Shown: positions 25,501 through 37,300 of the stretch, one piece after another
Layout of the letters: every line of letters starts with the position of its first letter
Position numbering within the stretch: position 1 is the stretch's first letter
Assembly: GCF_949628265.1 (NCBI RefSeq)
Contig: NC_088789.1
Location: 10,160,886 to 10,224,885 of the forward strand
Direction of reading: 5' to 3'
From: Cloeon dipterum
Taxonomy: Eukaryota > Arthropoda > Insecta > Ephemeroptera > Baetidae
Length of the DNA stretch: 64,000 nucleotides
Notes under the pieces: model-generated
What the model was told of the DNA's origin: nothing
The model's database searches: none
What the model saw: only the letters and a program-made list of their open reading frames with translations
Position numbers and translations under genes: made by a program

Positions 25501-28500
25501 AAATTAATTATTTTAATGCGTGTGTTTCAGGTGAAGCGCGTCCGCGACTATTCTGTTAATCAGCTCAATTGGGTGCGCGAGAACTACGTCTTCCAACGAA
25601 ACCGAATTAAGAAATTCAGTGCTCATCAAGCTTTTCGGCTGCGCGAGACTTACAAATACCAGCAGCAGACGCTCAATAGGCTGCTCGAAAATCTGCCAAG
25701 TTTGTACCTGGAGAACTGCCGGTCGGGCGCGTGCGGCCGCACCGACTCGATCAACTTTGACTCGTCCACCTTTGCCGAGGACGAGGAGCTCCGACACGTG
25801 GCCATCGGCACCGAGGACCACGTGTGGTACCAAAGCCGGCAATCCGTCTACTTCACGCCAACAGAGCTGATGAGTCCAACCGTGCCACCCCGGCCGCGCC
25901 ACTACGTTGTCCAGATGGACAACACCGAGATGGCGCTCAAACTGCAGGCTTGCCTGCAAAAGCTGTCTGACCAGCAGTCTGACGACGAAGACGAAACGAC
26001 CGAGCCGCAAAACTCGCCCTACTTTTCAGCTGGCCTCAACAGCCACTTGCGGCAGGAAAGAGCATGTGCCGAGGAGGTTGTCAACCTCCTGCAGATTGCG
26101 TCCAGGGAAGAGGCGAGCGTGGACTTCGAACCTGTCCAAGAAGAGGAAGGCCCGAGTCTCAAGCGCTCGCTGTGCAAGGACGAAATGCCGCTGTAAGCGT
26201 AGCTGGCTTGCGAATGTGCAGTGGAAAAAATTCGGTTCTGTGATATTGTGACACGTGAGTGAGCGGAACAATTACCGTCGTGCATCTGGCCAATCTAACA
26301 GAAGGAACGCCGCGTGACCAACATTTATTCGACAGTTACGTAATGCAAGTATTAACCGGTAGAAGACAAAGTGAGCAACATCGTATAAGTATTACCTTAT
26401 TCCGTACTTTCGTGTTTTCAGTGTTTCTTTTGTTTTATGCAACATATTTCTTAATCGTATTTCAGTATAATGTTCTCCTGGCGATAGTAATTATACGCAG
26501 GTTATTAGTACACTAATTTTGTAGATCTTTTCCCACATGCCCACCTTTCAAAAGCATGGTTGTACACTCTCAGCACAGTAAGCCATCCCTGATATCAAGC
26601 ATTATCTATTCATGGACCGTCACAAAACACGGAATTAAATACAGTATAAATCCCTCGAAGTGGCACATTCACTGAGAGGCGCATATATAGCGTTCAAAAG
26701 CACCTGTTTAAACATTTTCGCACAGGTCGTGAGAAAAAAAAAACGAGCTGTAGCTCTCTCAAGTATATACAGATGCAACCATTTAGGCGAAAAAAATATA
26801 AATTAAAGGCAGGAAAATGATGTTGTGTTGAAATAACACGAGACAAATTTTTGTTACACTAATAACTACACTACTTGCAAATGCATGTCAATTTAAAGAA
26901 AGGTAAAATAGATCAACTAAAAGAATCAATGTTTGGTGTTAGGATGGGAGTTCTATATGGCCCATCCTTCTTATTGAAAGCGCTGATCTATTAACCAAAT
27001 ATATTTACTGACAAAGAATTGGCAAGACTTTCTTTTACACAAAACTGCTCATGTAAGCATAAGAGTTAATATGAATGGGTAGATTTTTGGTAACTATATA
27101 GGCATTTTTGAACATATACATTGCAGCAACTAAGTAGACCAGACCCAGTGTAAGCATTTTAGATGTTCCAAATATGCTTGATTGTATATTCTGTTGTTAG
27201 GTATGTTCCTGCTATTTGTTACATTTGAGTGTCTATGTCAGCATAAATAAAGAATAAGGACTAAAAAGGCTGAAACCCAATATGTCTTAGTTTTCTCATG
27301 ATCTTATATCATCCTAGGTTCTAACTGAGAAAGTATTTAACAAAATTATAAAGAAATGATTAAAACAGATAAACATTATTGTCACAAAGCTTTTGCCAAG
27401 GTTGAAATATGTATATTTTGTCACTTGTTGCTAGTGAAAGATTCAACCGAACCTATCCATTAAATGTAGTTATAAAAAATAAAATGACTAAAAAAACTTA
27501 CAACCCACTTGTTTACTTGAGAATACAAGGTTAAAGAATTCTGTACTCACCTTTTCCGGTGTACGATTCCAAACAATGACAGAGTGACCCGAATTTAGTA
27601 GGTTCTTCACGATGCCGGAACCCATGATTCCTAGTCCCAGGAAACCAAACTTAAGCATAGAGGGCATGATGTTTTTCTCTTTCAGTGTCTGCGTGACACC
27701 CTCAATGTCTAGCGGAGGTGTCTCCTGCAAGAAAAGGATTAACATAATATTAATTTTTAAAACATACAAATTATTGATGCTGCCAATCAAAAAGAGTAAT
27801 TCCAAGTAAGACAAAGTGTTTATTGAATAGGAATCACTTGAATCTATATTTCATTGGTTCTACTACTGGTGAACCACCATTGAATGTAGTCACTTATGGA
27901 CATTTATGAGAGACAGAATTGTTAGAAATGAAGCTAGTCGGAATTGAATTCAAACCAATATGAGTAAGTATGTACCGTTTTACAGTAAAATAATTATTGG
28001 CAACTGGTATCGGAGTTCAAGCGATATTTTTGAATTTATCAGATATTTTCTGGACGAATAATTTGAAATTGCAGTAATTCCATACTCATCAGATTCCCCA
28101 TATTGAAGAACACGAGTAAAATAATATATTTGTTTCAAAAAAGTATCATGGCTTTGCGCCTGCGGAAATAAATCTGTAGCCCTGTGATAAGCCAAAGATA
28201 AGTCCATGTATGACACAAGCAGCACGCGAAAATCGAGAGTAAAATAAGTCACTTACAGGTCGGACAACATTTGATGGCCGGTCCAGCAAACTGCTTGAAG
28301 CTGCAGCTTTACGATAGGAATGGTTCACCGACCCAGCAGAATCGAGGTCAGCGTCCTCCTCAGGTCCCTGTGAGCCTTTGCGCGGTCGTTTGGCGGACGA
28401 TCCATTGCTTGTTCCTTCCGAGAGCCGACTCTTTTTTATATCCTGCAACAATATGTCGAAAGATATAATTCAAGATCAAAAATGTCTTTCTTTTCTAGAC

Positions 28501-31500
28501 TCAAACATAGCAGTCCAAATCAGCACTGCTGTGCGTCACCAGCCTGCAAAGAGTCACGTTGTTAGCAGCTAAGTAGCCACAGCCGAAGTAAAAAGTCGAA
28601 AAATCGATGAGTTAGGATAGTTTTGTAATCTGATTCAAAATGTAATCAAATAATATGGACTTTGAAGTCTAAGCCACCAGACGCTAGATTACATAGCCAG
28701 CCTCCACCAAGGAAATGATGTGGTGGAACCGATTCAAATATCCGCATGCGGTTTAAATGACTAGTACATTGATAAGGTGCACCGGCATCAGTTCGACTTA
28801 TTTCATTACTTATGTATTTTATTCATTCCATTAATATGATTTGCTGATGATAATTCATTTAGTTACTGTCTACTAATTATTAATGTTAAAACAAGCGAGT
28901 TTATCGCGAGACAAAGCGCATGCAGGTTCTTCGTGTATATAATAAAATCTGAGTCCCTCTGCTTTGATGCCAGCAGCACAAGATGGTTCTTTTATTCCCC
29001 TCACTCGGTACAGACTGGCATGGAGGAGGCTCCTGACTTGCACAAGTTATCACCCTCCATACTTTTGGCACCAGCTTAGGGTAAAGGTAGAAAAATGTGT
29101 AAATGTGCACCAGGAACAAGTATAAATAAGAGGTTTCAGCCAGCCGCAAGTGGGATGACCAGCTTAGCCGATTTTTTGCCTGGCGGCGGCTGGCGTGGCT
29201 GACAATATTTTAAACGTGAAGTTTGATAGTGCTTAACAGCCTGAAGGGTCGGAGGACATTTTTTTCTCCTGCACTTTTTAATTTTAGACCCTTTTTCACC
29301 GGCGCCTGGCATTGCTGACGCAGCTTACTTAGCCAAATTCACGACGGCTGGCGATTGCCCATGTGACCCAAAATTTGCTGACTGGCGCGGCGCAGCTGGC
29401 TGAGACCTTTACCATAAATCTCTAAATTCTTCGTCGTTAAAAACCTTTAAAAAATGATTTAGAAAACTATCAGCCGCGCTAGTCAACAAGTATGAATTCC
29501 GGCTAAGCTGATGCAAACCAATAATCTGGAGGGCTACGCCACATAATTAAAGGTGGCGGCTGGCAGAACCAGCTGCGTACGAATTTTGGGCTGGCGCGGC
29601 AGACAAATCTTTAAAAGTGAAGTTTAATAGCGCTTGACGGCCTCAAGTGCCGGGAGTAATTTTTTTTCGACTTTTTGACAGGCGGCTGGCACATTATAAC
29701 GAGTAGATGTCGAAAACTATGCTTTTATCGAATACGTTCAACGAAAATACTATCACTCGATTTAACATTTGGCCAAATCCACGGCGGCTGACCACGTGAT
29801 CCAAAATTTGCCGGCTAGCGCGGCTGGCTGAGACCTCTATATATATCACGGCTGACAGCTTCGTGAATTTAGACGACATTTTCTTCAGCGGCAGTAGGGA
29901 GAGTTTAGAAAAGCTTGTCTTAAGATAAAATCTTTTATTTAAGATCTCTTAGCGGCCAAAATTAAAGCAAGTTGTGTTTGATCATCAGAATCCCTAAATA
30001 AGTGTACCACGGGTTCGAAAATTGTTCAAAATGCAGTTTTTGCCAAAGAGAAGTACCTGATATATGAAGTAGCAGCGTTCTTAGCAACGAGATATCGAAA
30101 AAGCAGATAACTGAACTGGCTACGCCAATACATAGAGGAATAATAATTTTTAAGTGTTTTATGATAGTGCTAATTTACAGCAATAGGGCATTAGGGAGGA
30201 TAAAGTGTCCCATTTCCTCATCTTTTCGACTTTTGAATTGGCGAGTGACCATGCGACCTAAAATTTGCGTGGCACTAAGACCTCTGATTGTAGGAGGGGA
30301 AGGTTATTTAAATTGTGAAATTAATTTTATACTTTTGTGATCAAAACTACTGGATTTAACTATATTAAGGGCATTATAACCATCTTTAAAAATAATGTCA
30401 AGCAAAAAACATGTCCAATTTTTGTTAATAAATCACTGTGTAGCAACACATTTTTTCCACAGTTATTACGTAAGTTTTGAAAGAACAATTTTTTCCTGAT
30501 GGCTGGCTGATGGCGCAAGTCACAGATAAAAAGGTGAAATAATGCTTATTAATTGGACAACTCAAAGGTTCAGGGAAATGTAGGGCACGCAAGATGTTAA
30601 GGCCTGGAACTCATATATGTCGAAATGGGTATTGGAATCACAGATTTCGTAATTGAGAGCTGATTGTCTTGCTGTGGCGGATGATGTTTTACTTGAAAGA
30701 CAGCTATTTCGCAAGAGGCGTGGGTGGGTTGTACCGGAAAAAGTTACAACCACCAACTCTGTTAGTCAATTAATTAGTCTGCCCTGAAGCTGGCAAAAAT
30801 TAAAAGGATCTACGTCTACATTGAATCAACAAGAGGACAATAAAAGCTTGTATTGTGAACCTAGTGAAGCCATCTTTCTAAAATGGATCAGGTAGATGCC
30901 GTTATATTTCATAGATATCGGTCTTAGCTAGCTGCACGGCACCAGCCTGTTAATTTTGAGAGATGTAGTCAATTATCTTGACTTAGGACAAGCTGCGCCA
31001 GCTACGATCCAAAATGTCAGGCATTGTATTAGTACCAAAGACAAATATTTGTGTTTCAACGTATTCCAAAATCACACCTGTGCATATTTCGGATTAATGG
31101 AATCAAGATTTTTTTGAATTGCTTTCAGTACTTCAGACACTATCAAACTTCTTTTTAATAATTTTGTCAGCCAATCCAGCCACTCGTAAAAATGCACGCC
31201 GCCACCAGGCTAAGCAGGTAAGGACAGCCTCCTCGTCAAAATCTTAAGGCCGAGTCTTATAATTTGGCTCAAATAAAAATTTAGCATGTGAGTTGGAATT
31301 GCAAACAGATCATGAACAGAATTGCGGAATTCGCTTAACTAACGCAAACTAAACTAATAAAACAGGTTTCACCTGACTTAATTAAATTTATGTAAAATGC
31401 AATGTTTTTTTTGCTCTTTTTAATTCCTGTCCGAGGACCGGAGGACCGGGAAGGGCGCGCACTGCACTAGCACGAATGCTGAAACCCGGGTCCCAATAAC

Positions 31501-33168
31501 ACCGCGAACGGATAACATGGGCGCACCAGGCCGCACAGGGACCCAGCCCACTCAAGGGCAACTTGCCTCGAGAGGACTGCATTGAAACGCTAGACATTTG
31601 TCCCGTGAAGCCTAATCACGCATGCTGGAAAGGTGCAAACCAGCAAGTAGCGAGTCGGCGCCGGTGCGCCTCCCAGCCCGTTGAGCAATTCGAGTCACTA
31701 AACTAACCACTTTTTTGCCATTTCTGACATTGGGTAGCCAGTATTAGATCTCCGAACTGCTCAAATACCTCTCATTGCTTTGACACTCCTGAGAGTGCCT
31801 TAACAATGCGAGCCAACGGGCTGGTTTAACAATGTTATAAATTTATTGTATCTTGATTTTCAGTACTGGATGCCAAGCAGGAATTACCAGAACATTCTTG
31901 CCAGAGGGCAAAAGTATCATACTATTTTGAAAAAACAATATAACGTATTTTGATCTGCCTTTTCAGTCAAAATTAGAGCTGGTGTGCTAGAAAGATACCA
32001 CGAATGTTTTGTTTCATGGTGGAACTTTCAGGGAAAATGTAACGAACTAGGCACCACACCGTAAAATGAGGAAACATCTTAAAGCTATCTGAGTATAAAT
32101 TTTAACTATATAAACCACAAGCAGATACATTTGATTTTATAAAAATGAAGTTGCACAATACCTTCTTTATTTTCTGCTTCGGAGTTGCAGCAGGTCCTTC
32201 ACCTTTGGCAGGTGTGCGACCCTTGTCATCGTCGAGGAAGGATTCCCTCAAACGGTTAAATTCAGCATCAGATGCACTCTCTCCGATCTGCAGAAATTAA
32301 CAATATTTGAGGCAACACTCGGTTAGTGATTGATTATAACATTTAATGCATAACTAAGATATTGTTTATGATGATAGGGTACAAAACTTACATTTCCGCC
32401 ACCCTTTCGCTGATTTTCGACATATTCTTCGATTGCTTCAACAGCCTCCCTGAAAGGAGCACCCTTGCTTGTCTTGGAGAGGGTTTCTTTAAACTGGAAG
32501 TAGGGCTTCAAGTTTGTTTCTTCAATCCAAGCGCTGAAAGCACGTATTTAGAAAAGATTTCAAGTGCGCAAGACTTGCTCACTAGTTGTTAGAGCCAAAG
32601 AAAAACACCCATCGGCTTCCACCTTTCTTGGCAGCAGTCTTCTTCAGCTGTTCTTGGTCAGGTTCAGCAACCTACAAACAAATTAAATATTAATTCCACT
32701 TCTTAACACAGAAGAACATAAATTAAAAAAATACTTTGTATAGCTGAAAATTACGAAAATTACTATCATTTATTACAAACAATGGAGACTCGAGCAAAAC
32801 GTTAAGCATAGTTTTGTTGTATGTTCTTAAATTTAGAACAACATTAAAGGAAAGAATAAAATGAAGCAACTTTGTATATTACTATTTTATAATATTTTTG
32901 AAGCTATGCTGAAAAATACTGTAGCTCGAATAACTTCGTGAAAAGCAGGAATTTCACAAGATTTCCTTCGCAATGATCACATAAACAAGACGTCGAGTTG
33001 GCTCACCTTTGCAGGCCATGGAGCGAAACCCTTCATTTTGGCCCTGAAACGAGTAAAAATGAAATGAGAAAATGTAAATTAACGAGCTAGTCAATGGGGA
33101 AAAAACCCGAGATAAAAGAAAATTGCTCCTTACCAAACCAAATCTCCGACTTTCCAAACTTCACCCAT
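19574..33168 (-). CDS. Glyr1: GLYR1/NDF: PWWP nucleosome factor with dehydrogenase-like domain
   Basis: Nuclear chromatin protein; family members bind nucleosomes at transcribed genes and help Pol II pass them. Twelve exons: 33134-33168, 33007-33043, 32583-32671, 32392-32533, 32162-32287, 28257-28442, 27551-27724, 21242-21352, 20871-20972, 20659-20821, 19830-20009, 19574-19773. Phases agree and give 514 aa, against about 550 in human GLYR1. Residues 1-90 are the PWWP domain ([32 protein letters not shown]). A basic AT-hook-like KRPRK lies near 161-165. A beta-hydroxyacid-dehydrogenase fold starts near 228 with the Rossmann motif [11 protein letters not shown], continuing with [13 protein letters not shown] and [11 protein letters not shown], and ends in YIRARF. 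This domain is thought to be catalytically degenerate in the family. The 6.2-kb intron 21353-27550 hosts another gene on the opposite strand. Confidence 0.95.
20115..20126. repeat. Poly-C tract
   Basis: A run of about a dozen C residues lies in the GLYR1 intron between exons 10 and 11. Such runs slip in replication and sequencing, so the exact length may be wrong. Confidence 0.8.
21164..21209. repeat. Perfect short hairpin (15-bp arms)
   Basis: TGTAACGAGTAATTG at 21164-21178 is the exact reverse complement of 21195-21209. The 16-base spacer contains its own palindrome ATCACGAGTGAT. Weaker matching extends outward (ATTATTTCAG against the complement of TACTAAAATAAT). It sits in GLYR1's intron and may be the remains of a small MITE. 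Confidence 0.8.
22688..26196 (+). CDS. LRR-Ig transmembrane receptor with 11-residue-repeat cytoplasmic tail
   Basis: Predicted cell-surface adhesion or signalling receptor of 934 aa. Coding exons: 22688-24528, 24987-25143, 25221-25361 and 25531-26196, all GT-AG and in phase. The start ATG follows AAAAA, 21 bases after a splice acceptor ending at 22667; MAASWG at residue 13 is an alternative start. Order: signal peptide (hydrophobic core near 18-33), cysteine-rich LRRNT (60-75), about eleven 24-residue LRRs (135-400), LRRCT (NPWACGC), one I-set Ig domain (LECKFSG ... DAGRYTC, about 470-575), one membrane span near 583-605, a juxtamembrane cysteine cluster ([13 protein letters not shown], possible palmitoylation), then about nine 11-residue repeats such as [11 protein letters not shown] and [11 protein letters not shown], and an acidic C-terminus. 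It lies wholly inside a GLYR1 intron, antisense. It resembles insect LRR-Ig receptors, but I cannot assign an orthologue. Kekkon-type proteins share the ectodomain plan but not this tail as far as I recall. Confidence 0.88.
26197..27550. other. 3' flank of the LRR-Ig gene within the GLYR1 intron
   Basis: No coding sequence was recognised. It probably holds the 3' UTR of the LRR-Ig gene, then GLYR1 intron sequence up to the exon at 27551. I could not pick one clear polyadenylation site. Confidence 0.5.
29160..30290. repeat. Diverged repeat units in GLYR1 intron 5
   Basis: At least two long diverged copies lie in direct orientation, about 29160-29420 and 29550-29845. Both carry a GTGAAGTTTRATAGYGCTT block, then a TTTTTT-C(T)-GACTTTTT-like stretch and GGCGGCTGGC or GGCGCCTGGC. 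Both end in GTGAYCCAAAATTTGC and GGCTGGCTGAGACCT. A third, weaker copy of the last part appears near 30237-30290 (CTAAAATTTGC ... AAGACCTCT). Copies differ by many substitutions and indels, so the array is old. The family is unknown to me; nothing in it looks coding. Confidence 0.65.
31420..31830. other. GC-rich block, possible inserted element
   Basis: Within AT-rich intron 5 of GLYR1 this block is sharply GC-rich. It includes CCGAGGACCGGAGGACCGGG and, later, CCCAGCCCGTTGAGCAATTC at about 31671-31690. The complementary phrase AACGGGCTGG recurs at the right end near 31816-31825. The abrupt change in composition and the repeated phrase in opposite orientations suggest an insertion, perhaps a SINE-like or DNA element. 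I could not identify Pol III boxes or ends. Confidence 0.4.
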
Positions 33169-34350
33169 TGTCGCGGCAAATTTCGACCGAGCGTCAGAAG
33201 CAAGTTAACAAGCGGCGTTGGCTTCGTTCAACTGGAAGTCAGGTGATCGCGCACAAGGACCAAAACTCAAAGTTGTCCCGCCTAACAGGATTCGTTCTGT
33301 GACGAAAGTCGGTCTCCCTGAACGCAGAAACCGAAAAACTGAGCTAGATTTGGTCAAAACCGGCGATAATCATGGAAAATAGGCGCGAAAACAACGCGAT
33401 GGCGTCTCACGGAAGCACATGGAAGTCAACATGCACATCACGTGTGATGTCGCCACTGTGCAGGCAATATTTGTAAACATTGCTAGATTTCCCTCCCGCG
33501 CACGAGAATTTAGCCAATGGAAATATTCTTGTGCGCCCCCATTATGTAAAATGAGTACTACGTGAATTTCAGATTATTTGGCGGTAGATTCAATTTAGTT
33601 TTTTAATTTTCTTATCTGAAGTGAGTGAAATTATTGCTAATTATTTGGTCATTTTCAAAGTTATGCTATGTTTACTCATTACAACGTAAGCGGTATGTTT
33701 CATAATAAAAAGCAAATTTTGTTATTGCTCTGAAAGTGAGTATGTATGAATTGAAAATATTAGCAAAGGGAGGCGTGTCTTCTCATTAATGTTTTGAGTA
33801 ACAGTTTTGCCACATGCACATGACATGATTGTGTAGGTGTATTTCAAGTTGGTGGTCAGGAGGAAACGGAGGAATAGGTACGAAGGTAGTTTAGGATTAA
33901 TCGGATTAGTAAGCATCTTTGCTTCTATGTATGTACTTGCATTTATGTAATAACTGTTGAAATTTATTTGAGACACTAATTTTGTACGATTTAAAAATAG
34001 TGAAAAATTTCTCGCCCTTAAAAGCTTCACCCTCTATTATCTTAATCACATGCATATGTAGCCTACATACATATTAATTGTTATCACTTTCAGTTTTAGC
34101 TGATGCAATAGTAAATAATTTGACGTGTGCGAAGAAAAGTTGCTGATTGCTGTTTTTCTCGCAGCCACGCACGCTTAATGATATTTAAGCCTGCTTTCCG
34201 CAGTAGAATCTTAGAATCCTTTGCAACAGTTCCTGGTGTCAACCGACTGAACAAGATCTCATTGGTAAATTTTATATTAAACGACGAAAATAACCAAAAT
34301 AACCATGGTATATTTTTTCTTCAAAGATCCTTAGTTTTAAAAAATCGACG
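33169..34350. promoter_or_regulatory. Divergent intergenic region, GLYR1 / cysteinyl-tRNA synthetase
   Basis: About 1.2 kb separates two start codons pointing away from each other, so both promoters should lie here. The GLYR1 side (33170-33450) is richer in CpG. On the synthetase side, TTTTTCTCGCAG ending at 34164 looks like a splice acceptor, suggesting a 5' UTR intron. No TATA box was obvious. Confidence 0.5.
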
Positions 34351-37300
34351 ATGGCAAAACGAACCCAACCAGCATGGTCTCCACCTCAAGGAGCTTCTGA
34401 GCCTCAACTCAAACTTTTCAACAGCCTTACAAGACAAAAAGAACTGTTTGTGCCTCAGAATGGGAGGAAAGTTCTCTGGTACAGCTGCGGGCCAACAGTT
34501 TATGATGCTTCCCACATGGGACACGCCAGGTCGTACATTTCATTTGACATCATGCGGAGAGTCCTCACAGACTATTTCAATTACGATGTCATGTATGTGA
34601 TGAACATCACTGACATTGATGACAAGATCATCAAGCGTGCTCGTCAGAACTATCTGTATGACCAGTACGTCAACAAGGGCCACAGCCTGAACAAAATCCT
34701 TGAAGATGCTGATAGTGTTGTTGATGTATGTATCATCAGAAATCAAAGTGTCTTTAAATTAATTGACCAATATTCAGGCTTTGCTCGATAACATTAATGG
34801 AACTGATGACCAGGACAAGAAGACTATGTTGAAAGGCATGATGGTCAAAATTTCTGAAGTCCTCAAGGAATTGAAGGCAGCGTTCCTCAGTAACAATGAG
34901 ACTGTTATCAATGAGAAGCAAGCAGTATGTTAAATTGACTTAACTTATTAATTAAAAAAATCAAATATGTTTAATTACAGGCTTTTTTAGCTGAGGCCAA
35001 AGATGCAATATCTAATTGGCTTGACAAGAAATTTGGCGCAACAGTGAAGGACAATTCCATATTTTCGGAACTGCCTCGTTATTGGGAGGCAGAGTATCAT
35101 AGGGACATGGATGCCCTGAATGTAAGTTAAAAATATTTTTATTTCATAGCAGCACTCAATAACTACGTGCCACTAGGTCCAACCCCCCCATGTTCTAACT
35201 CGTGTCAGCGAATATGTTCCTGAAATCATCGAGTACACCAAGAAAGTCATGGAAAATGGATTTGCATATGAGTCCAACGGCTCGGTGTATTTTGACGTTC
35301 AGGCTTTCGACAGACAGAAAGGCCATCACTATGCCAAACTTGTGCCAGAAGCTTTTGGAGATGAAAAAAGTTTGCAGGAGGGAGAGGGTGAGCGATTTAC
35401 AATCATCTTGTAGGTTCTTTCTGTAATACATAATATTGTTCCTGCAGGTGACCTGAGCATTTCGAAAGACAAGTTGCAAGAGAAAAGAGCACCTGTTGAC
35501 TTCGCACTGTGGAAAAGCTCTAAGCCTGGGGAGCCTTCCTGGGAGTCGCCATGGGGACTTGGCAGGCCTGGTTGGCACATTGAGTGCTCAGTAATGGCCT
35601 CTGCAATTTGCGGCGAGTCTCTAGACATCCACACTGGAGGAGTAGACCTCAAGTTTCCTCATCATGACAATGAGTTGGCGCAGGCTGAGGTGCGATAGCA
35701 TTTTGCATGTCTTTTTTTTTGTGTGGAATCATTATTTAACTTCCCATTTTGTAGGCCTACTTTAACAATGACAACTGGGTTCGTTACTTCTTACACTCAG
35801 GACATTTGACCATTGCTGGTTGCAAAATGTCCAAAAGTTTAAAGAACTTTATCACCATACGTGAAGCCTTGAGTCGCAACACGGCCCGACAGCTACGACT
35901 TGCATTCTTGCTGCACTCATGGAAAGACACTCTGGACTACAGTGCCAGCACCATGGAGCAAGCAACCCAGTTTGAGAAATATCTTGGGGTTATTTTTACA
36001 TTCGGTTGAAATAAACACACCACTATTCAGCGTATTGAAATTTCAGGAGTTCTTCTTGAACGTCAAAGACATGACTCGCTCATCAGGAGGAACTACCTTG
36101 GACACTTTTGATAAGTGGGGTGCTGCTGAGCTTGAGTTGAACAATCGTTTTGGAGTGGCTAAATCGACAATTCATAATGCTCTTTGTGGTAAGAGATTTT
36201 TAAACATCACCAACAGCTTTTAGTAAATATTAATTTTCGATTTATTGCCAATTCTAATTTTAAAATGCGCAAAATGCACCACTTTTGTTCACATAAAAAC
36301 AGCCAGTTTTGGGTCATTTCGCTTTTTTTTTGGAAAAGGTTCACATTTGGTGTCAAATAAAACAGTAAATATTATGATAAAATACATTATTTTAATAGAT
36401 ATTTTTGCGAATGGTGGCACTAGGACTAAATTTTAAATTTAAATTTTGGTCATCCGTCAATGCAAACCAAAACCAAAAATATTCCATCGCAGCTTTTACA
36501 AAAAATATCCGTTGGGGCAGGCACTGCACGTTCTCCGGGCGCTGCTTCTCGCTTCAGGTGGTTGGGAGAAATTAAACCAGTAGCAGTACTTTTAGACTTT
36601 CGGTGAACTTAATTTACATGATTCTACTGGTTACAACACTAGTTTTTAATGCCGATTGCGTTTGCGATTAGGATTACTCTTTAAGTATTTATGAACTTCT
36701 ATAGTACATGTAATTAAAATAATGTGAAAAATTGTGTCAAGAATGCAAAACACAGTTTGTTGCAATGCTTTGTTTTTTTTCCTAAAAAATGTAGCTTCTT
36801 GGAAATACTGGTCCAAAATTATTAAAATCTTAATTTTCTTTGCTGCCTTAGATAACTGAAATATTCATAATTTTAGTCAGTGTTGCGTCCTCATACCTTA
36901 GCAGAATGAAACTTTGAACCATAAATTATTTTGCTTAATTGCAGACAACATTGACACAAGAAGTGTCATAGAAGAAATCCGAGAAATGGTCAATGTGAGC
37001 AACAACTACATCAGGTCCAAGAAGGCCAGCCAGGATCAGCCAAATAGACTTCTGCTAAAAAATGTTGCCGAGTATATCACTCGCATCATGAAGGTCTTTG
37101 GCGTGATATCTGGTGACAACTTGATTGGATTCCCCATTTCTGGAAGTGGTGCTTCAAACGTAATGAGTTTAAACTTGTCTGTGCTGTTAACCTAAACAAA
37201 ATATTGCAGACTGAAGAATTGGTGATGCCATATCTCCAAATTCTTGCCGAGTTCAGGGAAAATGTGAGAACTGAAGCCAGGACACTGAAAGCTGTGGCCA

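Noticed and set aside
25513-26010. 165-codon frame on the minus strand opposite the receptor's last exon
   Set aside because: Mirror of a coding exon on the plus strand; no family resemblance.
22688-26196. Calling the LRR-Ig gene a kekkon
   Set aside because: The ectodomain plan fits loosely, but the repeat tail and the number of LRRs do not match what I know of kekkons, so only the domain architecture is reported.
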